A stretch of 64,000 nucleotides of DNA, from assembly GCF_947507565.1 (NCBI RefSeq), contig NC_089183.1, positions 682,001 through 746,000 on the forward strand, in the 5' to 3' direction. The stretch is from Oscarella lobularis (Eukaryota > Porifera > Homoscleromorpha > Homosclerophorida > Oscarellidae). The notes under the pieces are model-generated. The model searched no databases, was not told the origin of the DNA, and saw only the letters and a program-made list of their open reading frames with translations. The stretch's first letter is position 1. Every line of letters starts with the position of its first letter. Positions 24,049 to 38,100 of this stretch are shown one piece after another. The translations under genes and the position numbers were made by a program.

Positions 24049-27000
24049 CTATACAGCAGTTTGTGTGTAGTCCGTAACAACTGACGGCGGCGGCGGAGGA
24101 CACGACTCCATGGCACTCACCACCGAAACGTTACCACCGCCCCTAGCGTCTTCGTCTTCATTAGCAGCATCACGGTTGCCGTCTTCATCATCATCATGAT
24201 CATCAACTGTCGTTTCCCCAGGAACGCCCCTCCGAGACGAAGTCAGCGGTCTCTTTCCCTCAGTCGCGGGTCCTCTGTCCTCGTCTTCAGACGACGACAG
24301 AACGAATTCGTCGTCATAATCATCTAGAAGGGTGGTGGCAGCGGCGGCGGCGGCCTTCTTCTCGGCGCACGACGCCGTGAATTCGCTCGGCGGCGGATTC
24401 GGCGGCACACTGCCGCCAGAAGCGGCTCCAAACATAGGCCCGCCCATGGGCGGATCGAGCGTAAAATTATCCGTCTCGCCGCGCGTGCGCAACGACGACA
24501 TCGACGGCATGCGCGGCACGGACCGAAGCCCGAGAACGTATTCGGATATCCCGGCGACGGACGGCGATCGCCGACCGCAGCGCGCTCGCGGCTCCTCCGC
24601 CATCGCCAGCTCTTCGAGACGAGCCTTCGTCAACTGACTGCATTCGGTCGTCGTGGGAACCGAGGTGTTGTACGTCGAACTCTCCGTACGACATCGACGT
24701 TGATTATTCATTTCGAATTCGTCCGCCGTCGCCGCGTTCGCCGCCGCCGCCTCTTTGAGACGTCGTTGTCGCCGTCGCCATACCAACATGACGATGAGAA
24801 TCGCGAACGGCGCGAAAATTCCGAGAAGAGCGCAGAGGACGATCATCGAGAGCGACGGCGTGCTGTCGTCGCGCGATTTGCCGACGGAGATCGGGGGGTC
24901 GGTCGCGTTGGGGGCGACGGGCGTCAGGAATTGACAGGTGAGCGGCGATTCGTCGGCGCCGTCCGGGCAGTCGTTGATGCCGTCGCAAAAGAGATCGTCT
25001 TTCATGCATTGCTTGTTGGGACAGAGACGATATTTTCGGCGGCAGCTCGCTGCGTTAGGAATGCCAATGAGCTTGGGAGATGACTACTATGTAAGGGTGT
25101 TGGCTTACGGCAATCTTTTTCGTCTGAGCCGTCGAGACAGTTGGGTACGCCGTTGCAGCGTTCGACGTTCGACACGCAGTCGCTGGAGCGACAGGTAAAC
25201 TCGTTGGCGGAACAGGGGCCTGTTGACGAGAAATTGATTAAAAATATGGACGTCCCTTCGCTATTTAGCGCCAAGCAATAATTTGAAGCCGCCGATAAAT
25301 TAGACCCACGTGGCCATGTGACCCACAAGTTTAAGTTCTCATTCTGCACGCTGTTCACGCGAGAACAAGGGCGCCTTGGTAAGGTTAGGTAAGAAAGGCA
25401 TACGAGACATGCAAGCGTAGTTTTGGGTGAAGCGGGGGCCCCCTTTCATGCACTTACAGCGATTCGTTTCGTCAGAACCGTCCACGCACTGCCGATAGCC
25501 GTCGCAACGCTGACTCGCCGGAACGCACGACGATTCGTCGTCACACGGAACGTGCGTCGTCTCGGGGCAAAGCGCAGCTAGGAGACGAAACAGTGAAAAA
25601 AAGAAACGCCCACCTTTCTTCCATCTCCTTACCAGTGCACGTGCTTCCCTTCAACTCTCGATAGAGCGGACACGCACAATACGAATGAGGAGAGGGAATG
25701 CAAATGTGACTGCAATTTCCATTGTTGACGGCACACGGATTATCTGCAAAAAGAAACAATCACCATAACAACGTCAACACCAATAAGATTAAGAACCCCA
25801 AAGGGACCAACACTGCCCCTCCTTTATAGGAAACATAGGGCCTAAATCTACTAAGAGAAAAAGCCTCGTGGCAAACGTACCTGGCATCGGCATGTCTTGA
25901 TATACGACAAAATCGGTCACGCCCGCCATCCCCGTTCGAACCAAATAACTCGGCACGATCTGCACGCCGTCGTCCTCGCTCTCCGTCACGCCGGCGTCGA
26001 CCGATATTTTCTCCATGTGACCCGTCGACGGTCGCACGTAGAATACATACTTCAACGTCAATCCCAATCCGACTCGCGCTCCCAATCCGCCTCCGGACGC
26101 GATCCGATACACGACCCGATCCTTCCCGTTGACCTTGCAGCGTTCGATCACGTCCCGACTCGGATCGACCCAATAGAGATAAATATCGCCGGAACGCATC
26201 GTGAGTCCGGTCGGCTCTCGAAGTCCAGTATTCACGAGCGTCAGCTCTCCGGAGCCGTCGAGTCGCGCCTTGCGCACCGACGCGCTCGCGCCGCCCCAAT
26301 CCGTCCAATAGACGTGGCCCGAGTTGGGGTCAATGGCGAGTGAGCGCGGGCGCGCCTGCGGCGCGCTGACGATGAGACCGACGGGCGCGCCGTCGGGGTT
26401 GATGATCCCAATCGATTCGGCTTGCATGTGCGTGTAGTAGATCTGCCCCGTAATCTCATTCACGCAGATGTCGTAGACGTCGACGTCGGGGAGGAGAAGG
26501 CGAACGCGATACGGCGTTTCGGCGGCGTCGGCGGCGTCGAGCGTCGTCGAGTAGAGCTGCTTGTTCGCCGCGTTCACCCAGTAGATCGTTTTCGTTTGCA
26601 TGTGAAGATCGACGGCCCAGACGGGCGATTCGATGTCGATGGGTAGAGGCGCGTCGACGAGACGGCTCGTCGGATTGGCGATGTTGCGCGGCAATTCGAG
26701 CGACGTCGGTTGGCCGACGTAGAACGACGGCGACGCGGTGTCGTTGAGCGCGTAGAACAAAGCCGTTTGGGGAACTAAACGAAAAGAAAAAAAACAGTAA
26801 GAGAACGAGTCCTCGTATAGCTATCATCGTCAGTTGGCCTATCTTAGTACAGTACTACGCGCCTAACTGGGGCTTATAAAACACGTCCTTCAGCGCGCAC
26901 AGACCGCTATGCATCCAGTAACATTTCCGCGTCACCGACTCAGTGAGTACTCCGTACTCTTTGTCTCATAGAAAGATCACTAATATAGACTTTTCCTACC

Positions 27001-30000
27001 GGTGCACGTATTGAGGTTGTCTGCGTTCTTTTCCGTGTGCATGTGCACCGGACACGAGCAATTCCTCGAATGATTCGACTGCGACACGCAGAACTGATCG
27101 CAACCCCCGTTGTCCAGCGAGCACAAATTCTCGCCGATTTGACGCGTGTAGTGAACGACGGTCATGACGAGTCGCTCTTCGCCGTCGAATCGCGAAGGAC
27201 GCATTAGCGTTCGCCACCTCTTCAGCGTTCGAAGACCGGACGGCGAGCCGTAGCGCACCTCCGACGCGAAGTGAACGGACCAGTAGAGAGTGCCGGCGAA
27301 GAAGGCCAAGCCGAACGGCTCGTAGTTCTGCGAGTTGACGGCGATTCCCGTGGCGCCCGTCGTCAAATCGACGACGCTGATTTGATAGCCGATCGGATCG
27401 GACCAGAAGAGACGGCGCGTCTCGTAGTCGATAGTCATGACCGACGGATTGAAACCCGACTGGAGACTCGCGATGACTTTACGCGACGACGGATCAGAGA
27501 TGAGGACGGATTGGATAGTCGGCGGAGAACCCCACGTAGAGAAATAGAGAAGCCTAAGCACAAAAAAACATCAGAGCTGCTCCAAAATATTTCTTATAAT
27601 AGACCCTATTTCTTCTTCTTACCCGTGTGCTGGTTCCACTGCAATTGCCATTGGCTTCTCTATGTTCTCATAAAGAAATGTGCTTCGAAATTTTCCGTCG
27701 ATCTGCGCCATATCTATACGATTTCGATTCGCGACCGTCCAATACATATTGCGGCCCATCCAATCGATAGCCAAACCGCCCTTGTTAGCCGATTCGTAGT
27801 CTACGACGACTTCGAACTCGCCGCCTCCGTCGAGATTCATACGAAAGATCTTGTCGCGTTTCGCGTCGCTGATGTACAGTTTCTTCTCGCGCCAGTCGAA
27901 ATCCACGGCCATCAGTTCGGTGACGAGTTGATTTGACTCGACGTGCGATAGCATGGAGTAGCGTTTCATTGGCGTTTTTCGGACGTAGCCGCTTTTCGTA
28001 TTGGCGAAAATCAGGTACGGATCGTCAGCTAAAACACGAGAAAAAAATTAGAAGTTGAGGACTGATAGAGGAGGAGCCTTACTTTTGCATTGGGTCATGT
28101 TCGAGTTCGAGAAGAAATAATTGTCTGGGCACGCACAAGATCGTCCGTCCGGTGTCGCCAGACACAGATGACTGCAGTTGCCGTTATTCTGGCTGCAGAC
28201 ATTTATATCTATACATATACAAAAGCATCCAGTTTTAGGTTCCCATAGAACGCATCCCTCTCCCTCTAAAAGAAGTGCATATCCGCACTTCTCTCGTACG
28301 AAAACAAAGCGTGTGCGTGTGTTCAGATATCTACCTTTCTCACCTGGCTTTCTAGAGGTATCTATAGCCTTGATTCCATATCCATCCTCTAGCTCGTTGA
28401 CCAAGATGGCTCGTTTCTTTATACCGTTGTTCTTATCGACTCTCTCCACGGTCTTCGCCACCAAGTCAGTCCAGTACAAAAACCGATCGAGCACGGTGAG
28501 CCCGAAGATGTGCAGCACGTCCGATTGCACCAATATCACGCGATTCCGGCCCCACAAGTCGGACTTCTCGATCGTTTTGTGTTCGGCATCGGCCCAGTAG
28601 AGAAAACCCTGTTCGCTGTCGATGGCCAGACCGTTCGGCCACGTGATGCGCGAGTCGACAAGCACCGTCACATTCGTGCCGTTCATGAACGCTTTGCCTA
28701 TGTGAGGATAACTGCCCCACGCCGTCCAGTAAATGTATCTAGGTAGGAGACACAAAGCAAAGGTGAAAAGGCAAGACAAAAGAGATTAGCATAATTGAAT
28801 GTGTCTTTATCCTATAGCACGAATACTGTACTGCGCGCGTCTGGAGTCTCAATCTCGCGCTCTAATAGCGTTTCGTGGGCAGGACGTTTTTCTAACAAAC
28901 TACCTGAAGATCAGGATCCCTTAGACGAGCTAATACACTAAAGATTACCCTGCAGCCCCAAGGTGCAGATAATCCGCGGGGGGGAAACCGATCTGCAGAT
29001 GATCGTTAATTGCGTGACTCACCCTCCGACCGGATCAACGGCAATCGCGCGCGGCTTTTCCACATTCGTAACGAGCGTCTTGACGCTCGACCCGTCCAAC
29101 TTCGCCACCATAATCGAATTGAACTTCCCGTTCGTCCAGAAGATGTTGCCGCCCGGCGAGTCGATGACGATTCGCTCCGACGAGCCCGCTTGCAGCGGAA
29201 TGACGGTCTCGATGCCGCTGCCGTCCATTTTGGCGCGCATTATCGTCGTCTCGTAGTGGCCGACGAATTCGGTCCAATAGACGTATTGGGTGTCGATGTC
29301 GTAGGCGACGTCGGTGATCCACGACGACGACGATACGTTGATCTCGAGCGGAACGTCAATCGAGTTGGAGACGTCGAGAGAATAGATGCGAATGTCCACC
29401 GGGCGAGCAAAGAGCAAGAATTTCTTTGTACCTAAGGGAGAAAAAAACGTTTCAGAACGTGAATTATTTTGACGTCACAATTGTACAGGACTGCTCTATA
29501 CTCTCGGACACAATGTTAAGTTTCCACAGTCTCTACCCTGGTCTCTACCCATATCACAGTTCTTGACTACACTTACAGTAGCATTTGAACGTTTTAGGCT
29601 CCTATGCATTAATGATCATTGCAAACCGCTAATGGCTTGGCAAGTAAACTCTACACATCTAACTGAAACTGGGGTGGGCAAAACGAGAGAGAGGAGCCCC
29701 CAAACTTTAGAACGGCAATGTACCATAGAGAAGACCTACACAACACTCAATACACTAAAGAGAGCTACTCGCTTATGACCACTTCCACAAAGATAAGCAA
29801 ACATCTGAAAGTGGAGCTCATTAGAACAGGCGGAGCACTCGAAGATAGTAAGTAAGTAAGTAAGTAAGTAAGTACAGAATAAAAAAACAAACGCCTTCTA
29901 GACAGGACTTTTAAATATTCTCACCTGGCGCACACGTAACTCCGTTGGAGAGCAATCGAACGCCCGTCGGACACCCACACACGCGCGAGGGCGGCAAATA

Positions 30001-32380
30001 GAAGCAAAAATGACTGCAATCGCCGTTTCGAACAGCGCACGGATTTCCCACGACGGGCTGTTGACGTTGACTGTCGAACGTGCCGATGTCGTACGGCAAA
30101 AGGAGTTGCTTATTTTTCACAATCGATTTCTCTTTCGCGTTCTTCTTCGACGACGTGAATATGGCGCGTTCATCGATGTCCGTCCAGTAGACGGAATCGC
30201 CGAGAACGGTGATGGCGAACGGCCAGACGAGACTGCTGCTCTGCAAGAGCGTGCGTCGATTCGAACCGTCGAGGTCGGCGTATTCGATTTTATGATTTTG
30301 GGAATCGGTCCAGTAGAGACGACGTTCGGCGTAGTCGATCGTCAAGCCGTTCGGCAGGCCGAGATTTTTTCGAATAAGTACGGTTCGATTGGAGCCGTCC
30401 ATGTGGCAGCGTTCGATTTTCTTGCGACCCCAATCGGCCCAGTAGATGTGCCTAAAATCAGCAATACTTATTATGTGCTCTCGGCCAAAAACTCAAGCTC
30501 TGAAAACACGCACGGCTAAGCGATCTTATCGCATAGGTTAGAGTACTCAAGGGAGTACGCTTGGTGGTTTCAAAAACAATGTTCTTTGGATAAGTACGTA
30601 CTACACTACACGTCGTTCTCTACATTCTCCTACATCGTAGTGCTTAGGATCTATCTATGATCCCTGGTGAAGTACAAACGAACTTGAGTTATCCTACTGT
30701 ACTCATGTCTGCCTAAGGGGGAACTTCGTAAGGGGGAGAGGTGGGCGGAGAGCCATTCGAAAGCCATTAGGACAGGCGCGAAAACGGTTTAGGCACTATT
30801 CGAAAATGGAAGGCCAAGGTGCGGACGCTTGTCACTTGGGGGGTGCAATCTATTAGAACCGTTTGCTAAGAATCAAGTCCGGCCCCACGAAGTAGAGCCA
30901 ACGTCCAAAGAGAGAGAAAGAAACGAGAACAAAAAACGAGGAGGGGACTCGTAAACAGAACGTAGGGGTGTCGGACCCCAAAAGCGAATAGCCTCGAGGT
31001 CGAGATAAGAACGCGGGAGCCCCGGTTCCCACCGAAAAAGAAAAAAACGAACAGAGGCGAAAGACTGCGCGATAGCGGGAAGCGTCAAAGGAGAAAAACG
31101 GTCGTTAGGGAGGGAAAGCCTTAGGAAGTTAGGAGATGCAATCAAGATTGAAACAACAACGGGGAGTAGGAGTAGTATTGTGGGGGAGCGGGACCGAGGG
31201 CTCCATGCCAAACCATGCATATTGTCTACGAACGTACCCGCGAACGACGTCCAAGACAATGGCGCGCGGTTCGTCGAGATCGCGCCAGACGATCGCTCGT
31301 CGATAGGCGGCGTCGTACGGAGCGATCCAGATGCGACTGCCGTACATGTAGAATCGCGGGTAGCGAGGATCGCGATCGCACCAGATGATGTGACGGCCGG
31401 CCCAATCGATGGCCAGGCCGCGCGGCTCGCCTAGACGCCACGGTATCACCTAGGAGAGCCCAAGCAGGTTCAATCAAAAGAACAAGAGAAGAAATTCTAG
31501 GGAGACCCTACGACAATATGGTCACTAACGCATGTCATCAGACGTCGGGGGGGAGAGGAGAATTATTAAACATTAGGCTAAATTCTTTGCTCTCGATTCG
31601 AGCGCAGCGAATCTGCCCTGTATACTATCACTCAAAAAAAATCGACGTCTTTTTCTCTGCGTGGGATTTCGCAATCCGATCTCACTCTCGATCCCACACA
31701 CGTCAAAAGTTATTACCTGGCACTACGCGAGGTCCTATAGGAATTCTAAATGCCACTCTAAAAATACGTACGAATGGTACGCGTTCTGACAAAACAAAAG
31801 AGTATGGATACAGGTGGTGCAGATCAAACAAGCCACCAAGGAATGATAGCAAACGCAAAATTGGCCCATTATGCGAAGAGGGGGGCCCCGCTGTTCGCCT
31901 TCTAAATCCGACCAAGCGAAGGGGCGAAAAAACGACGCGAAACGCCCAAACGATCGACGCGCGAACGCGATAATAAACGCCCTTTTTTCGATCGCGCCCC
32001 ACCTCTGTGACGTTCGTGCCGTTGGCGAACGCTCGATAGATCTTTCTCAACTTGAAGTCGGTCCAGAACATGTAATTTCGAGCGACGTCGAAATCGAGCA
32101 CTTCGACTTCTTCGAAATTCGGTATGATGACCTCCGTCTGCTGATCGGACGTTCGTATGCGACGTATGTCGGCTCCGTTTGCGAAGCGCAAGTCGGGCAG
32201 ATTAGCTATGGGAAGAGAGAAATCGACATAGAAATCGACACGCACGTCGTGTAACATGACGACAACAAGACCACCCCGGGCTAGTTTTCGTTTTTTTCCT
32301 TCCGACGTTTCTTTCTTACCGATAGCCGCGAGGCAACCGCTTAGGGTCACGATCGCTACGACGATTTGCGCGGCGTGCAT
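24049..32380 (-). CDS. LRP5/6: LRP5/6-type Wnt co-receptor
   Basis: Fourteen exons, all in phase, 5130 nt, 1709 residues: 32380-32320, 32205-32003, 31449-31238, 30451-29925, 29431-29023, 28738-28344, 28208-28083, 28028-27623, 27553-27000, 26774-25881, 25743-25633, 25577-25458, 25219-25109 and 25049-24049. A signal peptide ([19 protein letters not shown]) is followed by four YWTD beta-propellers, each closed by an EGF-like module ([57 protein letters not shown]). Then come three LDL-receptor class A modules ([39 protein letters not shown]), one membrane helix ([20 protein letters not shown]) with an RRRQRR stop, and a tail of about 230 residues. This is exactly the LRP5/6 order and near its usual length of about 1610. 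The tail has only two PPPSP-like motifs, both altered (NPPPSEFT and PPPPPSVVT). It is otherwise acidic and Ala-rich. Confidence 0.93.
29847..29874. repeat. (TAAG)n microsatellite
   Basis: Seven consecutive AGTA/TAAG units within the intron between the LRP5/6 exons 30451-29925 and 29431-29023. That 493-nt intron holds nothing else recognisable. Confidence 0.9.
30452..32002 (-). other. Two long LRP5/6 introns (30452-31237 and 31450-32002)
   Basis: These are the only introns above 500 nt in the gene (786 and 553 nt). They contain purine-rich stretches and no conserved open frame. Early introns often carry regulatory sites, but no specific element can be named. Confidence 0.4.
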
Positions 32381-33150
32381 TCGACGGAGCGCGGCGAATG
32401 GCGAGGAATATTCGACGGGTTTGCGGTCGCGGGAGACGGGGCGTGTCGTTTGTGGCAATCTACGCGCTTCGACGACGTGAAATCGACGAGCATCGAATGG
32501 GGAGGACGAGTACGGGAGATGCGCGGTGTCGTCGCGCGACGAATCGAGGGGAAAATGACAAATGTGCCAAAAGGGTCTCACCTACGGGGTCCTCGTAGAC
32601 TAAACCGCAGTACTTCGAAGAGGTTTGATTTAGGGCCACGTGAGCGGATGTTGGCGTTGTACCGCCGTACACCGCGCGGTCTTACCGTCGAGACACTTCA
32701 GCGAAAGCCAAAAGGCGATCCACTTCAGTCGGGGATCCCGCATGTTTTGGCGGTCGATAAGCGGACACTGCAGTGCCCCAGTTTCGTTCCGAATGTCGTT
32801 TACCTTTCTCCCCGATCAGAAATGGCAGAATTGCAGGGCTCTTTCACCAGATCCAATCAGTGACGTTTGTCGCTAATGCATGTCGTCATTAATTTATCGT
32901 AATCCAATGACGAGGCCATTGAAAGCGGCGGCACAGAGGTCCGGACCGTGCAGTGCAAAAGAGCTAAAAATAATGCCGCCAAAGACTAGAAAAATGGTAT
33001 TCATAGAAAATGCAAAAATGCTAATCCTGCATTCTTTCTACGACAAGAAAGTTAGATCACAGATGACGAATGCATCTGCAAAAATGAATCTTTTCTTTTA
33101 CATTATCCGGGAAATCTTCGACTTTCGCGTTCCCGTCCGAGCAAAAGGCG
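32381..33150. promoter_or_regulatory. Divergent promoter region of LRP5/6 (-) and CEPT1-like gene (+)
   Basis: The two starts face away from each other across 770 nt. Open frames here (for example 32366-32863) carry no known domain and overlap the LRP5/6 5' UTR. No TATA box is placed convincingly. Confidence 0.4.
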
Positions 33151-34726
33151 ATGTCCTTTCTCTGGCGTCCTCCGCTCACGGAGGACCAACTGCGAGGTCT
33201 AGACGAGCACAAGTACAGCTGCAAAGGCCGATCGATCATCGAGCCGGCGTTCCAAGTCCTCTGGAATTGGCTAGTAGAGCAACTCCCCCTCTGGATCGCG
33301 CCCAACCTTCTCACCATCACCGGCCTAGCGTTAAACGTCGTAACAAGTCTTCTAGTGGCATTCTATTGCCCGAACGCAACGGAAACGGTACACCAACGCT
33401 AATTACATAAAAAAATTATTAATTAATTCCAAATTTGAATTGTTTTCCAGGCGCCAGCGTGGGTTTTCTATTTATGCGCTCTGGGTCTCTTTACTTATCA
33501 GTGCTTGGACGCAATTGACGGCAAGCAGGCTCGACGCACGGGAACGAGTTCGGCTATGGGCGAGCTCTTCGATCACGGCTGCGATTCCGTTTCGACATTT
33601 ATTGTCATCCTGTCCACCGTTTGCGCAATGCAGATGGGCTCCTATCCGCTTCCGACGTTCCTGTACTGTTTTACGTCGATTTTCGTTTTCTATTCGGCTC
33701 ATTGGCGAGCGTACGTGACGGGAACACTCCAATTTGGAAAGTAAGGGGGGTAGAGAGCTGATGAGAATAGCAGTTAGGTTTCCATAACAGTAGACAATAG
33801 GCCGGCTTTATAGAGTTATTTGTTAGAGTGTTTTTATTCCATAGCGTACCCGGTTTTTGAGAGGTCGCTTCTTAATCTCCTTTTCTTAGACTTGACGTTA
33901 CCGAGGCTCAGCTGCTCGTCATAATAGTCTACACTCTATCCGGTGCCCTTGGACAATCCATTTGGGCCACAAGGGTTCGGTGCTGCCTTTTTATTTCGTC
34001 AAGATCTCATTGTCGATTTTTTTCTCCCATAGGTGTACGGGATAGAAATGAAACTTATAATCGTCTTTCTGTCCCTACTCTTTGCCTGGGCCACTGCTGC
34101 TAATAATCTACGAGTGATACTCGAAGGCGGGCAAGGAAAGAACGGCTCGACTGTTGCCGTACGCTTTAGCTTAGGCCTAATCATTCCACTAGGAAAGAGT
34201 CTCTCTCTCTCTCTCAGGATACTAGTGTTCTGTCGCCGGCATTCCCCATGGCATTTCTCCTCTTCACCGCGTACACGCTCTATCTTCATTCGACCATTTT
34301 TCACGACTATTCGAGCGTTTTTGTCTTCACATTCGGCGTGGCCGGCGCAAAAGCGTCGAACAATTTAGTGGTGCGCATTGATAGAATAATACCTTACTAG
34401 TCTATCATCTATATATCTACGCGTAGATTGCTCACATGAGCAAGAGTCCTATAGGACTTTTCGATCGCTGTCTTATTGGACCGCTTCTTATGCTTATGAA
34501 TCTCTACTTTCACTCCTTCATAGACGAGTTCTATTTGATGATCGCCGCTTTGGTATGCTTCAAAGCCGAATGGGGTGAGATTTTTATGACGTTTCTTTTT
34601 TTTTCTCTCTAGTGCTTTGGCACGTTTGATTTGGTTTTCACTTCTGCCATGATCTGTCGCCAGCTTTGCGATCACATGAAGATCTACTGCTTTACCATTT
34701 GGCCAAAAGCGGCTGCCAGCAACTGA
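33151..34726 (+). CDS. CEPT1: Choline/ethanolamine phosphotransferase (CEPT1/CHPT1 family)
   Basis: Seven exons with all frames kept, 1131 nt, 376 residues: 33151-33387, 33451-33740, 33890-33974, 34033-34158, 34218-34370, 34427-34552 and 34613-34726. The enzyme transfers phosphocholine or phosphoethanolamine from a CDP-alcohol to diacylglycerol, the last step of the Kennedy pathway, in ER or Golgi membranes. The CDP-alcohol phosphotransferase signature is complete: DGKQARR, then GELFDHGCD with the three catalytic Asp. Flanking conserved text includes PLWIAPNLLTITGL and FYSAHWRAYVTGTL. Several hydrophobic helices follow. The start MSFLWRPPLTEDQL lacks the longer N terminus of vertebrate CEPT1 and is closer to CHPT1 in length. 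Confidence 0.92.
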
Positions 34727-35116
34727 AGTCTGCCTTTCGGTTGCGGATCAAGAACCTAAACCTCGATTTATTCGCTTTTCTTCTCTTTGGGTTCTCTCGT
34801 TTATTCTTGGGATATAGTTTTTTTTTTGGGACAGTAGATTATTCCGAGTCTTTGTGTGGAGTGTTTGCGGCTGTGTTCTTGTTTTATAACGGAAAAGTTT
34901 ATCATAGTAGATGTAGATTTGTCTTTTGAGTAGGTGCCGTCAAGTTGTCAGTGGTCAACATTCCGGTTTTTACTAAGCTTTATTTCTGCTCGGATAATAA
35001 TGTCTTTTGTTAGATGACAGTCCACAAGAAGGTGCTGCAGAACAATACTCATACGGGACGCACTCTCTCTTTATTCGTTTTACCAACACCCCCGTATAGC
35101 CGAATCGTTTTTCACG
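34727..35116. promoter_or_regulatory. Intergenic between CEPT1-like and ORP5/8-like genes
   Basis: Includes the CEPT1-like 3' UTR and the promoter of the next gene. T-rich and without coding signal. Both genes are on the + strand. Confidence 0.35.
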
Positions 35117-38100
35117 ATGTCGACGCCTTCAAACGACGACCCAAACGTAAGTGCAGCGAGGAGGACGCCCTCAGGGCAAAAAGAGGTTCCCAGGATACAA
35201 ATCGATCCGATCCGGAGACCGGTCGCGCGATCATCGCGTGCTAACTCAATAAGCCCTCGAAAAACGACCCGGAATGTCCCGTCGCAGCTCGTCGTCATCG
35301 TTTTCTCTCTTCCAGGAGCCGTCGGACGGCGACGCGAAGACGAAATCGTCGCAATCCTATCCAACGATCTCAGGTAAAGCGCGCGAAGCCCAACGGTGAG
35401 ACGTTTCGTCGCCTACGCTGTACCCGCTCGTTCCAGTCGCCCACGAGAGTGCGGAATCGAAGAGCAGTAGCGTACGAAAGATGTCGGATCGATCGCGAAG
35501 CGTAAGTTTGTCGCGCCCGCCGAGGGGTCGGAAAAAAAGAGGTGTCACGTGAGAGCCTACTACGTGCAGAACGCGACCGACTCTCCCGCCGCTTCGAAGC
35601 CAGGAGGATCGGCGAAAAAGTCGGATAAGGAGTCGTATAAGGTGGGTACTGTACGAAAGAGAAAGGGGGTGGGGGGAAAGGAACTTCGACGAATATGGCG
35701 ATGACGTCACTGTAGCAGTTAGAATTGACTCCTCAAAAATTTTCCTAATATCGTCAGCTACCCACTTGAATATTCAGTCGCCTTTTTTTTTTGTTTTGAA
35801 TTTAGTTTTTGTGAAATTCAATAATTTATTATTTATTCATTTCTTTTCCTTATTCTAGCAAATGAAGGAGAACTATAGACGCGAAGTGAAAAAGGTTCAT
35901 CGCGACGCAAAGGAAACGTTTTCCAATCCCACCGTCGTCGTCATGTCGGGCTGGCTCAAGGTGTGAAAGACCGTATAGTCCTGAGCATTCATTTTGATAC
36001 GGTACATCGTGTCAAGATTCGCGGCAGCTTGAAAATTTGGGCCAAGCTGTGGTGCGTCGTCAAACCGGGTCTCCTTCTCATATACAAAAATGAGAAGGTC
36101 AGTTTCTTTAGGATAGCGAGTCGTCTTCTTTGTATATAATAACCGTGTGTGTCTGTCTACACAGCAAGAGGTGTGGGGCGGAACGCTGCTCCTCAGCGCT
36201 CTCGAAGTCATAGAAAGGCCGTCGAAGAAGGAGGGCTTCTGCTTCAAGATCTTTCATCCGATCGAACAATCTATATGGGCTGCGAAGGTCGGTTAGAGAC
36301 TTCTAGGCGGGTTGTTTTGGGGCTCTTTTAGTGTATTGGATCAGGGTCCTAAAGGCGAATTGACGAGCGGCGTCGTGCATCCCATGCCGAAGCATTATCT
36401 CATTTTGAGAGCCGCTTCGGAAGCAGAGGGTAAGTAGAATAGAATTTGTATTTATTACGTACATTGGTCTTGGGTCTTTAAAGGGAGATGCTGGTTGGAC
36501 GCTCTCGAAGTCGCTCTCCGCATGTCTCTCACGAGCGGCTTGCACTGTCCTCCGTCGTCGTCGAACGTTACGTCCACCGAGCCGTCTCCCGATACGAGTC
36601 CTCGTCGTTCGCAGTCGTCGCTCGTTGCGGCAAAGCAGCAAAAGTACGGCCGGTGAAACTAGAACTAGGTGAATGGGTCTGTCATCCTCCTCTCTCCTCA
36701 GAGACTTGGATTGGAACGAGCATAGTTTCATTTACGACGAGATTGTCACCCGCGACGAACGCGAGCCACAGGGTGAGTACAGTTATTTGGTAATAGATTG
36801 TTATTAAATGAAGCGCTGTCTTTCCGTAGAGGGAGACTTCTTCAGTGGGCAAGAGGACAAGGTGCGTCCATCTCTCTTGATTTTCATTCTTCGACACTCG
36901 TACTTAACGGTTTTAAAAGTTTTCCAGTGACGACGATGATTCTCCGGGGCGGAGCAGCGAAGGTATGCGCTATTTCATAATACGAGATACTCCGGATCTC
37001 CATTCCCTCGTTTTTATCCCCCCCAAGTTCCAAAGGATACCGAACCTGAAGCGAAATACGTTTCCTGTACCAATGACGATCTCGGCGAGGTTATGTCGAG
37101 ACTAGAAAGCGTCTCGCGTTTCCGTTTGCGAATTGCTCTCGTAGGCGACTTTGACTGGAGAGTGGGAAGCAAGCAACAAAAGCCTTCTCTGGATGATTCT
37201 AAAACAGGCCAGACGAACAGTGTAGTAAAAACTCACAAAGTCATATAATAATGTTTAGGTTCGACCTGGAATGGATCTATCCAAAGTCGTTCTGCCCACG
37301 TTCATCCTCGAACCGCGTTCGTTTCTCGACAAGCTGTCCGACTACCACTACCACGCGAATCTCCTTTCAAAGTAGAAAAAAATTAGAAATTAATAATTAA
37401 ATCGTCACAGTTTCTCTCCCATAGGGCGGCTTCAACGAGCGACGCTCTCGAACGAATGAAAGCTGTCGTTTGCTGGTTTCTCTCGGGCTTCTACAAGAAA
37501 CCCAAAGCACGTGGAACAGATAGACACACACTTCTCTCGTGATCATAATAAATTTTGAAACTCTAGGGTCTCAAAAAGCCTTATAACCCTATTATCGGCG
37601 AGACGTTTCGGTGCATGTGGCACCATCCGGAGACGAACAGCAAAACGTTTTTCGTCGCCGAGCAAGTGAGATTGCTCATTGGCTCGTGTCCATGAGAACG
37701 GCATTTTTAAAAATGAATTTTAACAGCTATCGCACCATCCTCCCGTATCGGGGTTCTACGCGTCGAACCGGAAGGATGGATTCTGTATTGACGGTTGCAT
37801 TGTGTGCAAGTCAAAATTTTACGGTAAATGGAGTCTGTGTGTCTCTGATTTATCATCACGGTTTTTTTCTTTCTTCAGGAAATTCGACGCAGATTCTTTT
37901 GAATGGAAAAGCGACCGTGACGTTTTTGGATAAGGGAGAGGAGTACACGTTGAATTATCCGTACGTCAATTGCAAAGGTGCATACCATCTCTTTGTCTAG
38001 TGGAGCTGACTTGATCTCTCTTCTTTTTCATATACTAGGTCTGCTGATTCCTCCTATAACTGTCGAACTCGGCGGTCACGTCGTGATAGATTGCGAGAAG

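Noticed and set aside
24332-26646. Long open frames on the + strand across the LRP5/6 exons
   Set aside because: They are GC-rich antisense shadows of well-supported LRP5/6 exons and have no domains of their own.
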